Origin: Campanula takesimana
Taxonomy: Eukaryota; Streptophyta; Magnoliopsida; Asterales; Campanulaceae
Length of the DNA: 64,000 bases
Direction: 5' to 3'
NCBI GenBank assembly: GCA_026119855.1
Contig: JAOWBW010000087.1
Span: 1,240,001 to 1,304,000, forward strand
A model generated the notes under the pieces. It had not been told where the DNA came from. It did not search any database and saw only the letters and a list, made by a program, of their open reading frames with translations. Of the stretch, positions 9,197-23,300 are shown in pieces. Made by a program: the position numbers and the translations under genes. Position 1 is the first letter of the stretch; every line of letters begins with the position of its first letter.

Positions 9197-12100
9197 GTGA
9201 AGTTTACACTCAGCCGACAATCATCACTGGGCCCGGAGACGAGAAATGATTGCATTATCAAAAACGATAGTGGTGGTTCTGATGAAATTGACCCATGGGT
9301 GAGGTTGATGTATTTGGCAAGTGAGGGTGATTTGGAGGGTTTGAATGAGCTTTTGGATTCTGGTATCAATGTCAATTTTAGGGATACTGTTAATCGGACC
9401 GCGTTGCACGTTGCTGCTTGTCAAGGGTTTAGTGATGTTGCTGAATTATTGCTTCAACGTGGCGCTGAAGTTGATCCCGAAGACCATTGGGGTAACACGG
9501 TAATCGAACTCACACTTTTGATGATATTCGTGTTTCTTAATGATATGAGTTAGCAAATTTTTAATTTGACTTTTGAAAGTGTAGCTTGAGCGCCTTTTGG
9601 ATCGATATTTCACATTGTTTTACTTTGTCTTTATTTATAAATTGCCCATATGTTTCACTTATACGCTTACGGGATGATTAGTGGGAGTGTTCCCCAGATC
9701 CCATGATTTTGATACATTCACTTAAGACCACCTCACTAAGGGACACTTAGCATTGCTTGAAAGGGTCACCTGAAGTGGAGAGACAAAGTTAATAGAGGTG
9801 GTGGCATCATGAAATGCATTTGCTGTAATAGTGTAATGCTAGAACCAAAGTGTAACTGGATTTGGTCCCTTGGGCAATCATCCAATAGGCTTCATGAAAA
9901 GTTCAAATACTTGTGATTGTACTTAAAGAATTCCATGGGCGTATTAGTTGGTGGTCTGAACTAGCTATGTAGCGTTGGATGTACCTAGTAGTCAAGCATA
10001 GACCTTTCATCAGATAGAGAAAGACATCTGAAAAGAGACCCTCTCAAGAACATGTGGCATGATGCATGATTTCATATTATAGACAACCAATGCCATAATT
10101 ACTAAAAAATATGGGCCACTTGAAGCTGCAAGAGCTGCCACTATGCGTGGTTCCAGAAATGCTCGACTTAAAGGGGCTTTTTATTTGCCTCATGCCCGGG
10201 GGGGGGGGGAGGTGGCTTTTACTTCATATAATGGACTAATTTTTTATGAAAGGGTGTTAATTTGATCAACTTTAAGCTTTCACACATTGTTAAAACATGT
10301 AACCTTAAAATGTAGGCATTCTGAAAATGTTCACTTTTTATAAATTTTAATGACAAGATGCATAAAAAATATTGTTATCCGCGCTCTAAGCATTTAGTTT
10401 TGCGTGTAGAAAATGACTAGTGAAATTGTTTTGGCAAAAAAGCAGTTAGGGATAGAGTTTGAGTTTTTTACAAAAAGGTCATTCATTTGGGACCACAAAA
10501 TTCTTGAAAATGGACATTCATTCAGGGACGGCGGGAGTATATTGGATATACTGTATCTCGTGGCTGATTCTTGTCATAATGGAGTTGAAGTTGAACCCGT
10601 ATGTCACTCTGTTTAAAATGTCGAAGACTGCCCTTGCTAACCTTGTGAAAGCTAAAACCTAGCTCATCCCAAGAGAAGTAGTTGTTATTGCTGATCATTT
10701 TGTAGCAAGTCATTTCATGAGTGTGGCCCTTCTGATTTTGGATAATCCTCTCAGGACATTGTTCCTCTTCCACATTGCCGTTTTAGTTGTTTCTTCATTC
10801 TCAAGAATGAAGAAATAATTGATGACTATCTCTTATATGGCTAGTCTTTGTTATCTTCATTCAAGTTGGTTGCTTGAGTGTTGTCTTATGTTTAAAGTTG
10901 GGGGTGGCGATTCTATTGGTGTTATCCATTATGAATTACAATGCTTTAAACTATTGTACAATGGTCCTAAGCTTATTTAAAGCACCGCCATTATCTTGAT
11001 TGGTTTTGATGAGGTCACAAATAATCCTTTTTGGCATAGTCATCATTGAGCACTATTATCCAAGCGTCGTCCTTCCCACGAGTGTAAGCCATGTGTGTTA
11101 TAAATCTAGCTGTTTTAGTCGGAAAATTACTTGACGAATCTAGTCTTCAAGGTTGCGATACAACAATGATCATATTTGTTTTTTCTTACACCGTTTTACA
11201 ATGAAAGTACTCCTTGTGGCTAAACTGGTGTTTGAAGATTTTACTTTCATGTTATTTTGTTTTTACAGATTATGAATTTTGAGATCAATGTCAGAATATT
11301 TTTAACTGTCTTCTGGAAGAATATTATTCTTCATTTGCCATTTGACTTCTCATTTGTATGTGATGTTGCTATAACAGCCTCTTGCCGAAGCAATACATAA
11401 TAAGAGCCATGATGTGATTAAACATTTGGAGAGACATGGTGCGAAACCTCTGGTAAGTCCTCTGCGTTTTTTGCACTATATACATTATTTTCATTTGGTC
11501 TTGACCTGGCTATTAAATTTTCTTGGCTACATTAACCCCCCTAATCATGTGCGCACTTAGATGGCTGCCATGTATGTCAAGAACACTCGTGAAGTTCCTG
11601 AATATGAAATTGATTCAAAGGAACTTGATTTCACAAACAGCGTTGACATAACTAAGGTACCTTGTTTTTTTTTTTCTTCATAAACTTTAATACATTATAT
11701 TCTGCTTGCTCGCTTCTTCTCTTTCCTCCTCAAGATTGTATTGAAGGGTTTCTCCATTTTGTATGTGGATGTTTAGTATCTGTTGTGAGGTTCATAATCT
11801 TGTTATTGTGTTTCATTGTCAAAATTGATTCTACATTCACGCCGTGACCCTGTTTTTATTAAAACTTATCTAAGTAACATCTTTATTTGTTGTTTTGTTA
11901 ACATTAACTCCATGTGTATATAGTAATGCACATTATCCACTAATTAAGGAGTACCTGTTTTCTATTTTAAAAGAAAATTAAGGACATTGACTACCAAGCA
12001 ATTTTAGTAGCGCATATACATAAGGTAACCGCCTCTAGTATTGAAAATGTACTTTGGGATGTGTTCGTTGCTAAAGGTCACTTTATTACATTCCTCTAAA

Positions 12101-15100
12101 ATCGACACTCAAGGGACGTTGTGTGTGTGAAACTTGACTCTCTTATTTGTATCTAATAAGAAAATTGATCATTTGGGGTAGTATACTACACAAAATTTAC
12201 AAATAGACTAGCACACTTTTAATTTGACATTTATAGAAGTGGTCTTCCATGTTTGTTTTAAGTTCTTGACAACATGCTACTGAAAAATATAAGATAATTC
12301 CCGACTTGAATCGACTAAGGTAGCATACTATTCCATTATGTTTTTTAATGGCAATGTTTCTCCTTCAATGAAAACAATAACGAAGCATACTGCTATATTT
12401 TCAAATATAATATACTCCCTCCGTCCCAGTTTAAGGTTCTTACTTTCCTTTTTGGTCTGTCCCAGTTTAAGGTTCTTAGTTGTTTTATTCCATAAATGGA
12501 AAAGAATGAATAGTGCTTTGGAGAATCTTGCCATCAAAAAGTCCATTTAATTACAAAAAAATAATTACTTACCTAACTTACTTTCACCAACTTGCTTCAT
12601 GAATAGTGTTTTGGACATTTATATCCTTCACTTTCTATTTTTGGTTGACTCATTTCTTTTGTTTTTGCGTTAGTTTCTTATTCTTAATAAGCGTGCATAG
12701 TCAAACTAAGAATCTTAAACTGGGACGGAGGGAGTATATTAGTCTAGTTGTCGATTTTCGATTATTACGCTATTTTAAATGGTCGTTAATCCATCTAATA
12801 AGCATAGGAAATGTTATCCTTCTACATATCTTGCTTAGTTATGCGGTCTTCTTTGTATTTTTGCTTGTTAATATTGTTTATAATTATTTTTAACATACAA
12901 CATACTTTAGGATTGTATAAATCAACACAACCTTTACATGAAATTTTATTCTAACAGATTGATACGACAAGGACAATTTTTACAGACACCAATTAAGCCA
13001 TCTCACGATAGATAAAGTAGTATAAGAGTAAGAAATAGCTATTTTTAAATGATATTAACCCTATAACTCTAGTTGTTGTTCAATTACTCAATTCTTTTTT
13101 TATTCACGCGTTATTATCGTAACAAACAAGAGATGTGATGTCTTCTCTCTTTTTTGTCTTTCGTTGCTCCGATTGAAGAACCAAACATAATCAATACGCG
13201 AGGTTTATGGTTTATGATTTAGGTTTAAATGACTATTTGGATGAGATGAATGAAAAAAAAGCGTTTTTTTTGTTTAGAAAATAATGCGTGAAAAGAAAAA
13301 AATTGGTTAATTAAACATAACAAGGGTTAAACAGTTATTATCATTGCAAAATAATGATTCCTCATTCTTATACTGTTTTGGCTGACATGGCATAACTTAA
13401 TTGTTGTTTATAATCAGGGATATTTACACTGACACTCTATCAAATTTTTACTCATCTAAATTGCAAAAATAAATTTCAAAGAATGATTAGTTGCACTGAA
13501 AAAATTACATTTTCAGGATTAATTCCGTTTCCATTTCAGGATTGATTTATGCATAATTATCCATGTATTTTTTAGTGAGTGCTGCTATGTATACCATCCA
13601 GTTTTTACACCCCTTACAAAATATGCCATCAATTTTCCCATTTTACCCCTATTAAATACACCACCATCTTCCCCGTCACTCTCTCCTTCCTCTTCTCCTT
13701 ATTATGTCCTTCTCTTCCCTTTTCTATCTTCCTTCTTCCCCCTCTTGCTCTCTCTCCATGTGGTAGGCTTAGTCACACGCCTACTAAATTAAACCTAAAC
13801 TCGGTCACTAATAATGTAATTAGGGTAAGTCAGGGTCGATCCACGAAGAACAATGATTATTTGCGTATTAGTCACTTAACCAGATTGGGGGTTTGATTTG
13901 TTGTTATTATATCCTACGAACGGGAAAATAAACTAAGTTGATTTAAACAATGAGGAAAAAGCACTTCAGATTGATCCCTATCCCCGTCCTCTATTTCAAT
14001 TTCATTGGTACTTCTTTTTCTCCGTTAATCCTATTCACTTGATCACGAGATGTAATTCAATCTCTGTCTCTTCTTACAGTTTAGTCTATAGCAGTGGCAC
14101 ACTCACTATAAACCCTAATTAAAATTAAACCTAAACTGGCACAGAAAAGGTCTAAAGATTAATTGATTCAATTTTAAGAGACTAAGATCAAGAACGCATT
14201 CTAGGTTACTAGATAATTGCTTAATTTTGCCTACTTCCCTGGCACATACACAATTGGTGAAGATGCTACAATGAAAACCCTAATTCTGGCACATAACAGA
14301 GAATTCTAGCATAGATTCATAAAAAGAACTAGTGAATTGGTCAAATCCACAAACCCTAGTTATCAATCTAGAATAGGAACAAACAAAATTATGAATAGAA
14401 TAACAAAAGAATAAGAAAAACACCTCAATTGAAACAAAATAGGTTCATGTTCACAATCTAAAGCAATGGAATTTAGTTCTCCATGAAAGGTTCACAAAGC
14501 TCCAAGAAAAAGAAAGAACGTGATAGCCAATTCTAAAATTCGATCCCTAATCTAATATTGAAAATAGTTTTAAATACCCTAGTCTAATGCAAAGATAAAA
14601 AGGAAAACAATAAAAGAAAAATAAAAGAAAAATATCAAATCCCGTATGTCCCTTGCGCACACCACAATCCGGGCTCCAGGCCGCTCTGCACGACGTAAAT
14701 CATTAATTCTTCACAGACTCGTGTTGGGCAGCCGTGCAAGTCACCCATGAAACGCCCTTACACGGCTCGTGTTGTGGTGCACGAGTCGTGCAAAGGCCAT
14801 TTTTCCGCTCCAGCTTTTTCTTCATTTTTTTCTCCGCTTCCAAAGTTGACTCGCTCCAAATTTCAACTCGTTGACTTGACTTGATCTCGACTTTGACTAT
14901 CTTCGACACTTGGGACTTCACTTTGAAACTCATATAAAAAGATTACATCCGGACACAAAGTAAAAAGACTAAAATGCCCCCGGAGTACAATAAAGCCCAA
15001 ATAATAAAATATTGCCCCAATTACATCAAAACTAGTCTAAGTACATCAAAATAAAGCATATTACATAGGAAAACAAGGGAAATACATGATACAATATCCG

Positions 15101-18100
15101 CCACATCACCATGTCTCTTCTCATCTCTTATCGGGCCTTGTTTTTTTTTTTTTTTTTTTTTTTGGCTTTAAGGTTATTGACCGTCACTCCCCCTCACTTA
15201 CCTCTACTCCTCCTTCCTCACCTCTGTTGATTGTCATATACCTCTTGGCTGGAAAAATTGCTGAACCCAGAAAAGGGGAAGGGACATCGCGGGTTCTAGG
15301 CAAGGGGAATGGAAGATGGATGAGAGAGGAAAGATGGCTGGAGTAGTGGAAGAGAGGGGGGCGGGGAGGGAGACAAATTAAAGAAGAAGATGAATAAGTA
15401 TGGGGTGTCGGTTTTGGGGGGGGGGGGTTGCTGGTGGGTGAGGGATGGTTGTTGTTGGTGGTGTGTGGGGGCTGGATAGGGGGCAGATGGATGAAGAATG
15501 AAAAGCGGGATAACAATGTTCTTTTTACCTTAAAAATATTCCGCTGGTGAAAGTATGCTTTTGTAGATTTGATGTGTTATAATGAATGTCTTTTCTTACT
15601 CTCGTCATATTGAATCTCTTTTCAGGGAACCTTCTGTATTGCTTTATGGCATGGGACACAAGTTGCGGTTAAGAGGCTTAGGGATGATGTCTTTAACGAC
15701 GAGGAAAAAGTGTGGGTAGTTAATTCAGTTATAGTGTTTCCTCCTCAGTCTAGTTGTTTGAATTTGGGTTTCTGAAACAACTTCCTTGTTCACAGAAGGG
15801 CATTCAGGGATGAACTTGAGCTGCTTCAAAAGATACGACACCCGCATGTAGTTCAGTTTTTTGGGGCTGTAACTCAAAGTAGTCCTATGATGATTGTCAC
15901 TGAATATTTACCAAAGGTCTGCCTTTCGAACTGTGCCATGATTTAATTTATTTTTGGGTTAACTGTAGCTTTAAAAATGAGGGTCAGTTTCTTTTTCCCA
16001 AGTATTTCGTGGTCTGATTTTACTTTTGATGTTATTGATCGATGTCGATATAAATTTGAAAAGTTTTGCAGACCTAATGACATGCACTTCACTTCCTTTC
16101 TGCTTGTTCTGTTTTTTGAGAAAAGTATCGACTCTTTTCCGTCCCATAATGATAGTTCCCGTTTGACTATTTAACAACCTATTTTCATTTCCATCTCTAC
16201 CCTTAATGAGACTTAATTATTAATCCGTTACTCCATCTTCTTCCTTGGTTGACTCTCATCCTCTCCTCTCTACCGCCTCTTCCTTGGTTGGTAATTTTGG
16301 AAGTTCAATGAGTTTAACCTAACAAATTTGGAAACGAGACTATCATTTTCGGACAAAAAAAAATGGCAATGGGAACATCTTTATGGGACGGAGGGAGTAT
16401 ATATGTTTATCTGTCAGTTTCCGAGATATCAAAAGCTAGGTATGTTGCAGGGTGACTTTCGTGCATATTTGAAACGGAAAGGCCCTCTGAAACCGCTTTT
16501 AGCTTTGAGAATTGCAATGGATATAGCAAGGTACTGGTCTTTTCATTTTCTAATGATATTTGTTGTACTTCTACCTAACAAGATATTGTCTGTCCGAATG
16601 CAAGTGTAATTGGTTTTATCTCTCTAAGTGCATCATGTTAGATTCTGTTATCACTTGTGTCTTTATATCTTTGATTAATTTTGCATATTTGATAATGAGT
16701 GTTATAAATACTGTCCATATATGATTGAAGTTGTATATATACGTGCTTGTTTGCATGCACGGACTGAACTTCTTGCCCTGTCTTATCAGAATCTCGCTTA
16801 GATTAGTGACCTGGGCTTCTCAAGTTCCTAATTACATATTTCGGTAAGTGGCGCTTAAAATGATGTCATCAAAAGTAAAATTTCCAAAATACAAATCATA
16901 CACTTGCTTGAAAGATTTGTAGGTTGGATCAAGCAGCCAATATTCAAAAATAGATAAAATAGACATACAACAATTGAATATCAGATCAAATGTCAATCAA
17001 ATGACAAGACATTTGAATAAATTGCAGCGTAATAATATTAAAAAAATATAAAAATAGAGAGATCTGAATTTTCACGATTGTCTACAAGTAAAAATACCTC
17101 TAGATGAGCCTTGCGGCAAAAAACTTTTACTATTAAAACTTTGCTAATAGTTACAAAGATTGGAAACAATTGCAAGTGAATAATAATAATAAGAAAAATA
17201 CTAAACTTAATGTACCAAAATGTGAAGAATTGTAAGATTCTAATCTAGTCCTACTGAACAAGGCAAAAAAACTGGAAAATACTGGTATTGGATCTATAAG
17301 AACAACGTTTATCCTAAAACATAGAAAACACAGAATGTCGTGTTGAATGTCAAGACATTCTCATTGAAATTCACAGCAGCAGGAAATTCTCTCGAATCTG
17401 GAGTTTCTTTCTCTCTTGTGAGCCTTTGTCTATCCAGAAGTGGTGAGGAGAAAGGAAGAATGTCCAAGGTTTTATATGGAGGTGTAGAAGTCCTGCACAA
17501 ACTTCTTTCTCTGTTTAAAAATTTCTTTATTTTTCGTATCATTGTTTTTATTTATATATTTATTTGGGTCCTTTAATACGATTTTCGTATCTATGATGCC
17601 CAATTCATTATCAATTGTTTTTGTCTCTTTCTATTTGATTTAAAAGACCTAGCACTATTCAAATAAACAAAGAAAGGACATGGAGCAGACTAATTGATGA
17701 AAGTGGGCGTCTAATTTAAAAATATTCTGGTAATTGAGTTAGTATTCGAGTCGTGCTTCATAATAAGTACTCCCTCCGTCCCAGAGTAAGTGTCCACCTT
17801 TTTTGCATGTTAGCACAAAGGAACTTTGAGCAATAACTTTAGGTTGATTTAATTATCTTAATGAAAATTTAAAATTTGCTATTGATAGTATATGTAATGG
17901 TGTCTAAGAAACAAGTTTTATATTTTCATTATGATAATTAAATTAACCTAAAATTATAGCTCAAAGTTCCTTCGCACTAACATGCAAAAAAGGTGGACAC
18001 TTGCTCTGGGACAGAGGTAGTATGATATTTGTTAAATGTTCTAGTCAGATTCGATGAGCCAACATTCATCTCAAACAGATTTGATAAGTAATGGATCAAT

Positions 18101-20358
18101 AAATGGTATCAGTTTCAAAGTTCATGAATTATTATAGTAGCCTTCGAGCATAAGATTGCGCTTCCCTTTGCACATTTTATTTATCCCAAGCAGACCTAAT
18201 TTCATTCAATATGTCCTTACCAAGATAGAGGATAAGAACCATATCATAACTTGCAATTTGATAGTTAATTCCAACCTGTCTTTAAGACTCACTTTGGCAT
18301 AGGTTCATGAGAGTTCAATAGCTCAACTTCGTAGTAAGCCATGCCAATTTCAAATTCAAGAGGCATTACACTGTAATTTTTTTATGAATAATTTTCTTTT
18401 ATTGTCATTCGGGTATGCACTACAAGATGTATTCTGTGAAGATTGGCATGATATGTTAATGGTTCAAGTTAATGAAAGGGAAAAATAACTACACCTCCGA
18501 TCAGGGTCTTTGATGTCCTTTATATTTTGATAACAAGGAGTATCATTTATTTGATAATATATGAATCTTCATGATCCTTGAAGACGAGTTAAAAGTCATG
18601 ATGTTTATTATCATCAATGAAGCGTCTCTGAGCTTAAGAGTCTGCTTTTGACGCTTTTAGCAATATTGCAGGGGAATGAACTATTTGCATGAGAATAAGC
18701 CAGACCCAATCATTCACGGCGCTCTTGAGCCTTCGTAAGTTTCTTGTTTAAGCTGGTTTTTCCCTTTCGATTCTTGATGTAGGCAGTTGATTGGCGGGTC
18801 AAATCTTTGTACGAAAATATGAATACCTTCTTCTTTGCTATTGAGAAAACAGAAATATATTGCGGGATAATTCTGGGCATCTTAAAGTTGCTAGCTTTGG
18901 AGTTAAAGAGGTCAGGCCTCTGACCTACGAAGACACAACTTGTGAGTTATTTGCTGCTTTTGGAGAAAATCTTGAGTGCTAGGAAATCACAAATAAGTTA
19001 TCAAAATTCCATTTAGCTAGATAATGGAATTTTTTTATTTCGGGGATTAGCATGTTTTTATTTGTTTCCTTTTAATGGACAAAGAAAAAAGAGCATCCTT
19101 GCTCTTTCAAGGCAAATCAAAGTAATTATCTTTTCTGTCCCTAGACCTGTGATTGTACTTATATTTTCAGTTGGTAGGGAAATATTACAAGTGTAGCCAT
19201 ATGAAATTTGTTTTGTTGTATGTGCATAGGTCGATATGTGGCTCCAGAGGTCTTTAGAAATGAAGAATACGACACCAAAGTGGATGTGTTCTCATTTGCT
19301 TTGATTTTACAAGAGGTAAATGATTCTCACCATTCATTCTTCAGCTACACAAGTACCCGAAACCGGTACATAGTTCTTGACCCTTGATTGATTCAAGGGT
19401 GTCGATCGTCCACTGATTGTTTTTGTCATAAGTCATGATTAATTAAGCTGACATTTGTTCATGTGCTTTACTCAAGATGATTGAAGGCTGCGGCCCATTT
19501 CCAGCCAAGAATGAGAATGAAGTCCTTAAAGCCTATGCTGTAAATGAACGTCCCCCTTTTAGAGCTCCATCGAAGTACTACTCTTATGGACTTAAAGAGT
19601 AAGTCCTTAGGCTTTTTCCTTGTTATTCCCTCGCACATGACAATCTTTCTCTGCCTACAATATGAATTACAAGGTCGAGATGTGACATGGAAATCAAAGT
19701 TACCAAATACTCCGTATATAAATAAGCATAAAAGCACTTAAGGATGTTCACAAACCCAAAAACTTTATAAGGGGGGGGGGGGATATTTACAAGGAACAAA
19801 CTGTTTAAGAAACATAAATATTTACAAGCAAACACCAATAACTAGACTCTCAAAAGGCTAACTAACTAGTAACTAATTTCCACTTTATTGACACACAACT
19901 GTGCGCAACAGGTAGCACTTCTGAATTTCTCACCCTTTAGAATGAGTCAGTTTCTTGCATAAATAAACCACTTAACACAAACCTTCTAAAACAAAAGGGA
20001 CGCAAATTGCTGTGGATCTCACTACTAGGTTGTTGCCATCTAAAAATGCTACTCATGTCCCAACACCTTAGCAATGAATCCACCTTTGACTTTTTTGGGG
20101 CATTTTTAGTTTCTAATGAACTACTCCCTCTGTCCCAAACTAATGGTTACTAAAATTGAGTGCGCGGAGTGCGCGGAGATTAAGAAAATATATTGGAAAA
20201 GTAGGTGTTGTGTGTGGGTAGGAGAGAGAAAATGAGATAGTTGATAGTTGTTGTGATTGGATAGGAGAGAAAATTAAACATTTTGGGTAAGTAAGCATTA
20301 GTATGGGACGCCTGAAACAAAAATTAGTAACCATTAGTTTGGGACGGAGGGAGTAGTA

Positions 20359-20390
<32 letters not shown>

Positions 20391-23300
20391 TGTGCGCGCG
20401 CGTGCACAACATAATTAAGGGTATGTTATATTCTGATTTTATTTAGTCCCATATTGACCTATAAAAATCGAAGTAGACTCTTTTGAGTTTGAATGGAGGG
20501 TGTTAGAGCAATAAACAAGACTTGATGAGAAAAAGAAAGCAATCACAAGAACACAGATTTCATGGTTCACCAACTTGGCTACGTCCACGGGGAGGGGAGA
20601 GAAATTTACAAGATCACACTAATCTACGCTAGGACGAATTTTGGTCGCAAAATTTCTGACTGTGCTAATCTCTAGATCTAGAATTATTGATCTCTCTCTG
20701 AGCACTCTATTTTCTGGATCGTTACACACACAAACTGCTCCACCTTTACCTTTGAAACTGAACCCTTTGCTGTCTTGTTGACTAAGAGAAATTAGATTCT
20801 TCGTCATAAGCGGAGCGTGTTGAACCTTGTTCAAAGTGACAAATCTACCATCATGTGTCCAGACCTTGATCGAACCAATACCGACTGCACTGTTGGCTAT
20901 GCTTATATCACCGCCATCTATCTGCCTATAATCAGTAAACCATTCTCTCCTAGGAATGATATGGTAAGAAGCTCCTGAATCAAGAATCCACGCATCGGAT
21001 GCGCGTGCTGATTTTGATGTAACTAGAGCATAATCTTCATCTGAACTGCTACCCCTGGCCACAATGGCCTTTGCTCTGACTGGTGCCTCGCCTCGCTTCT
21101 TTCTAGGACAATCGAATTTTCAATGCCCCTTCTCCTTGCAGAAATTACAGACATCCCCAGGTTTCGTACCACTCTTGTGTGAAGAATTACCTTTGTTGTT
21201 CTTCTTCCCACTAGAACCCTTATTACCACTACTAGCAACCAAACTTGATGACTGAGTATCTGCCCCATTCCCACTCGTCTTTCGGCGTAACTCCCTCGTC
21301 TTGAGAGAAGTTTTCACTTCCTCTAGAGTGATACCATCTTCTGTCATGTGACAATCATACAACTTCTTCTTCAGGTATAACTTGTTGGTAAATGAACGTG
21401 TCATGTACATATCTTCCAACTTTGACCAAAAATCACTTCCGGAGTCTGTTCCCGCAACATTGGTTAGAATCTCATCATCCAACTGTTTTCTGATTTTAGC
21501 ATGAGCCTTCTGATCTAACTTCTTCAACGCTGCTGCCTCCTTCACCGCTGTTTGTTTGCCCTTCTCTGACAATTCTACCGCAGGGGTAGATCCTGTGTCG
21601 ACGGCCTTACCCTTAAGATCCTTTCGATCCCTGATTGCAATCTCCAACGGTTCCCATAAATCTTTGTCTATCAATATAGCCTTCATCTTGATCTGCCAGA
21701 GAGAAAAACTATTCTTCCCATTGAACTTGTCGATCAAATCTGCTCCTTGACCCATCTTCTCGTTCTTCTGCAGCGGAATCCCTGAATCTCTAACCACGAA
21801 CTAGGCTCTGGTGCCACTTGTTGCCAGAGCTTTGATACCACTTGTTAGAGCAATAAACATGACTTGATTAGAAAAAGAAAGCAATCACAAGAATACAGAT
21901 TTACATGGTTCACCAACTTGGCTACGTCCACGGGGAGGGGAGATAATATTATTATCAATCTAGAGAATTCTTTACAAGATCACACCAATCTATGCTAGCA
22001 CGAATTTTGGTCACAAAATCCTGATTGTGCTAATCCCTAGATCTAGAATTAATGATCTCTCTTTGAGCACTCTATTTTCTGAGGTCTGAATTTGTGTTAC
22101 GATGACCCATTTATTTATACTAATAAAGTCCTAACCCTGAAGACATAAGGAATAGCTTTTATTAATCCCTAAAGGATTAATAATAATTCCTGATAAGGAT
22201 TACAAAAGTCCTTGTCCCAAAAGGACTAACTAATAATCCCCAACTCTGAACCAATAAGGAGTACAAAAGTCCTTATCCCAAAAGGACTAACTAATCCTTA
22301 TTGCAATCCTGCTCCGTCTCGGAATTACGAAATTTTTCTGTTGTATATTCCTCTAACTCGGCGTTCCAAATTCACAGGCATTATCCCAACAGAGGGATAG
22401 CTCCTACTGTTAGTGATTAATATACTAATTTCATTCTCCCAAAATGATATTCTCACTTTTCTTTTTGGTTGTTCGAGAAAGATTGTCTCATTTCTAAATA
22501 AGGCAATAATTAGTGTGCAATTTCAAGAAAGTACAAATAAGTAATACATCAACGTAAAAAATTGACTTGTCAAACTGGACAATTTGTTAGGGATCAAGCA
22601 AGTATGATTAGAGTAGTAAGAATGGACGAACAAAGAGAACTTGTAGTCAACTAGGACTTTCTACCAGATGCAAATGGATTTACATCTTCTATACAACAAC
22701 AACAACAACAACAAAGCGTTAGTCCTAAAATAATTTGAGGTCGGCTAACATGAATCCTCATATGTCATCATGGCAGAAAATATGTAAGGAGAAAATAAGT
22801 TAAAAGAAGAAATAGGTGGGGAAAAAAATTAGAAAATGAAAAGAAGAGAAGATGACAGGGGTGGACCTATGCCTATAGGTGGGGGTGCAAGTGCGCCCGG
22901 TGAAATCCCAGATCTAGTTAAAACAAAATTAAAAAATTATCTAGATTATTTCAAATAAGTACATTAATACTGCACTAGTGACAAATGAAACTTTGTAGCT
23001 CATAGTGCTAGGTTTTAGCCTTGTGGTCTTGAGTTTAAGTCTCAATATCAACATTTATTTATTTACGGTCTTGATTATCAACATTTATGTTCCTGTCTGT
23101 AATTTGTGCACTCGCTCAAATTGCACTCTAGGTCCGCTACTCGAAGAAGAAATTTTTTAAATAGTAATAATAAAAGAATAAATATATAATAAATAAGGAA
23201 AATGAAAATAATCAAAATAAGAATAATTAAAATAAAAATAAAATTATAATAACAAATTGAAACAAAAAAATATTTTTTTTTAACTCTCATTACCCACATG

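Noticed and set aside
13579..13896. 105-codon plus-strand ORF in intron 3
   Set aside because: Pyrimidine-rich low-complexity sequence running into the solo LTR; no homology recognised.
15184..15516. 110-codon Pro/Ser-rich minus-strand ORF in intron 3
   Set aside because: It arises from G-rich and GGTGGTGG low-complexity sequence on the plus strand, with no recognisable domain.
20358..20412. Z-DNA-like T(n)(GT)n(GC)n tract as a regulatory element
   Set aside because: Simple microsatellite next to a MITE; nothing else supports regulation.
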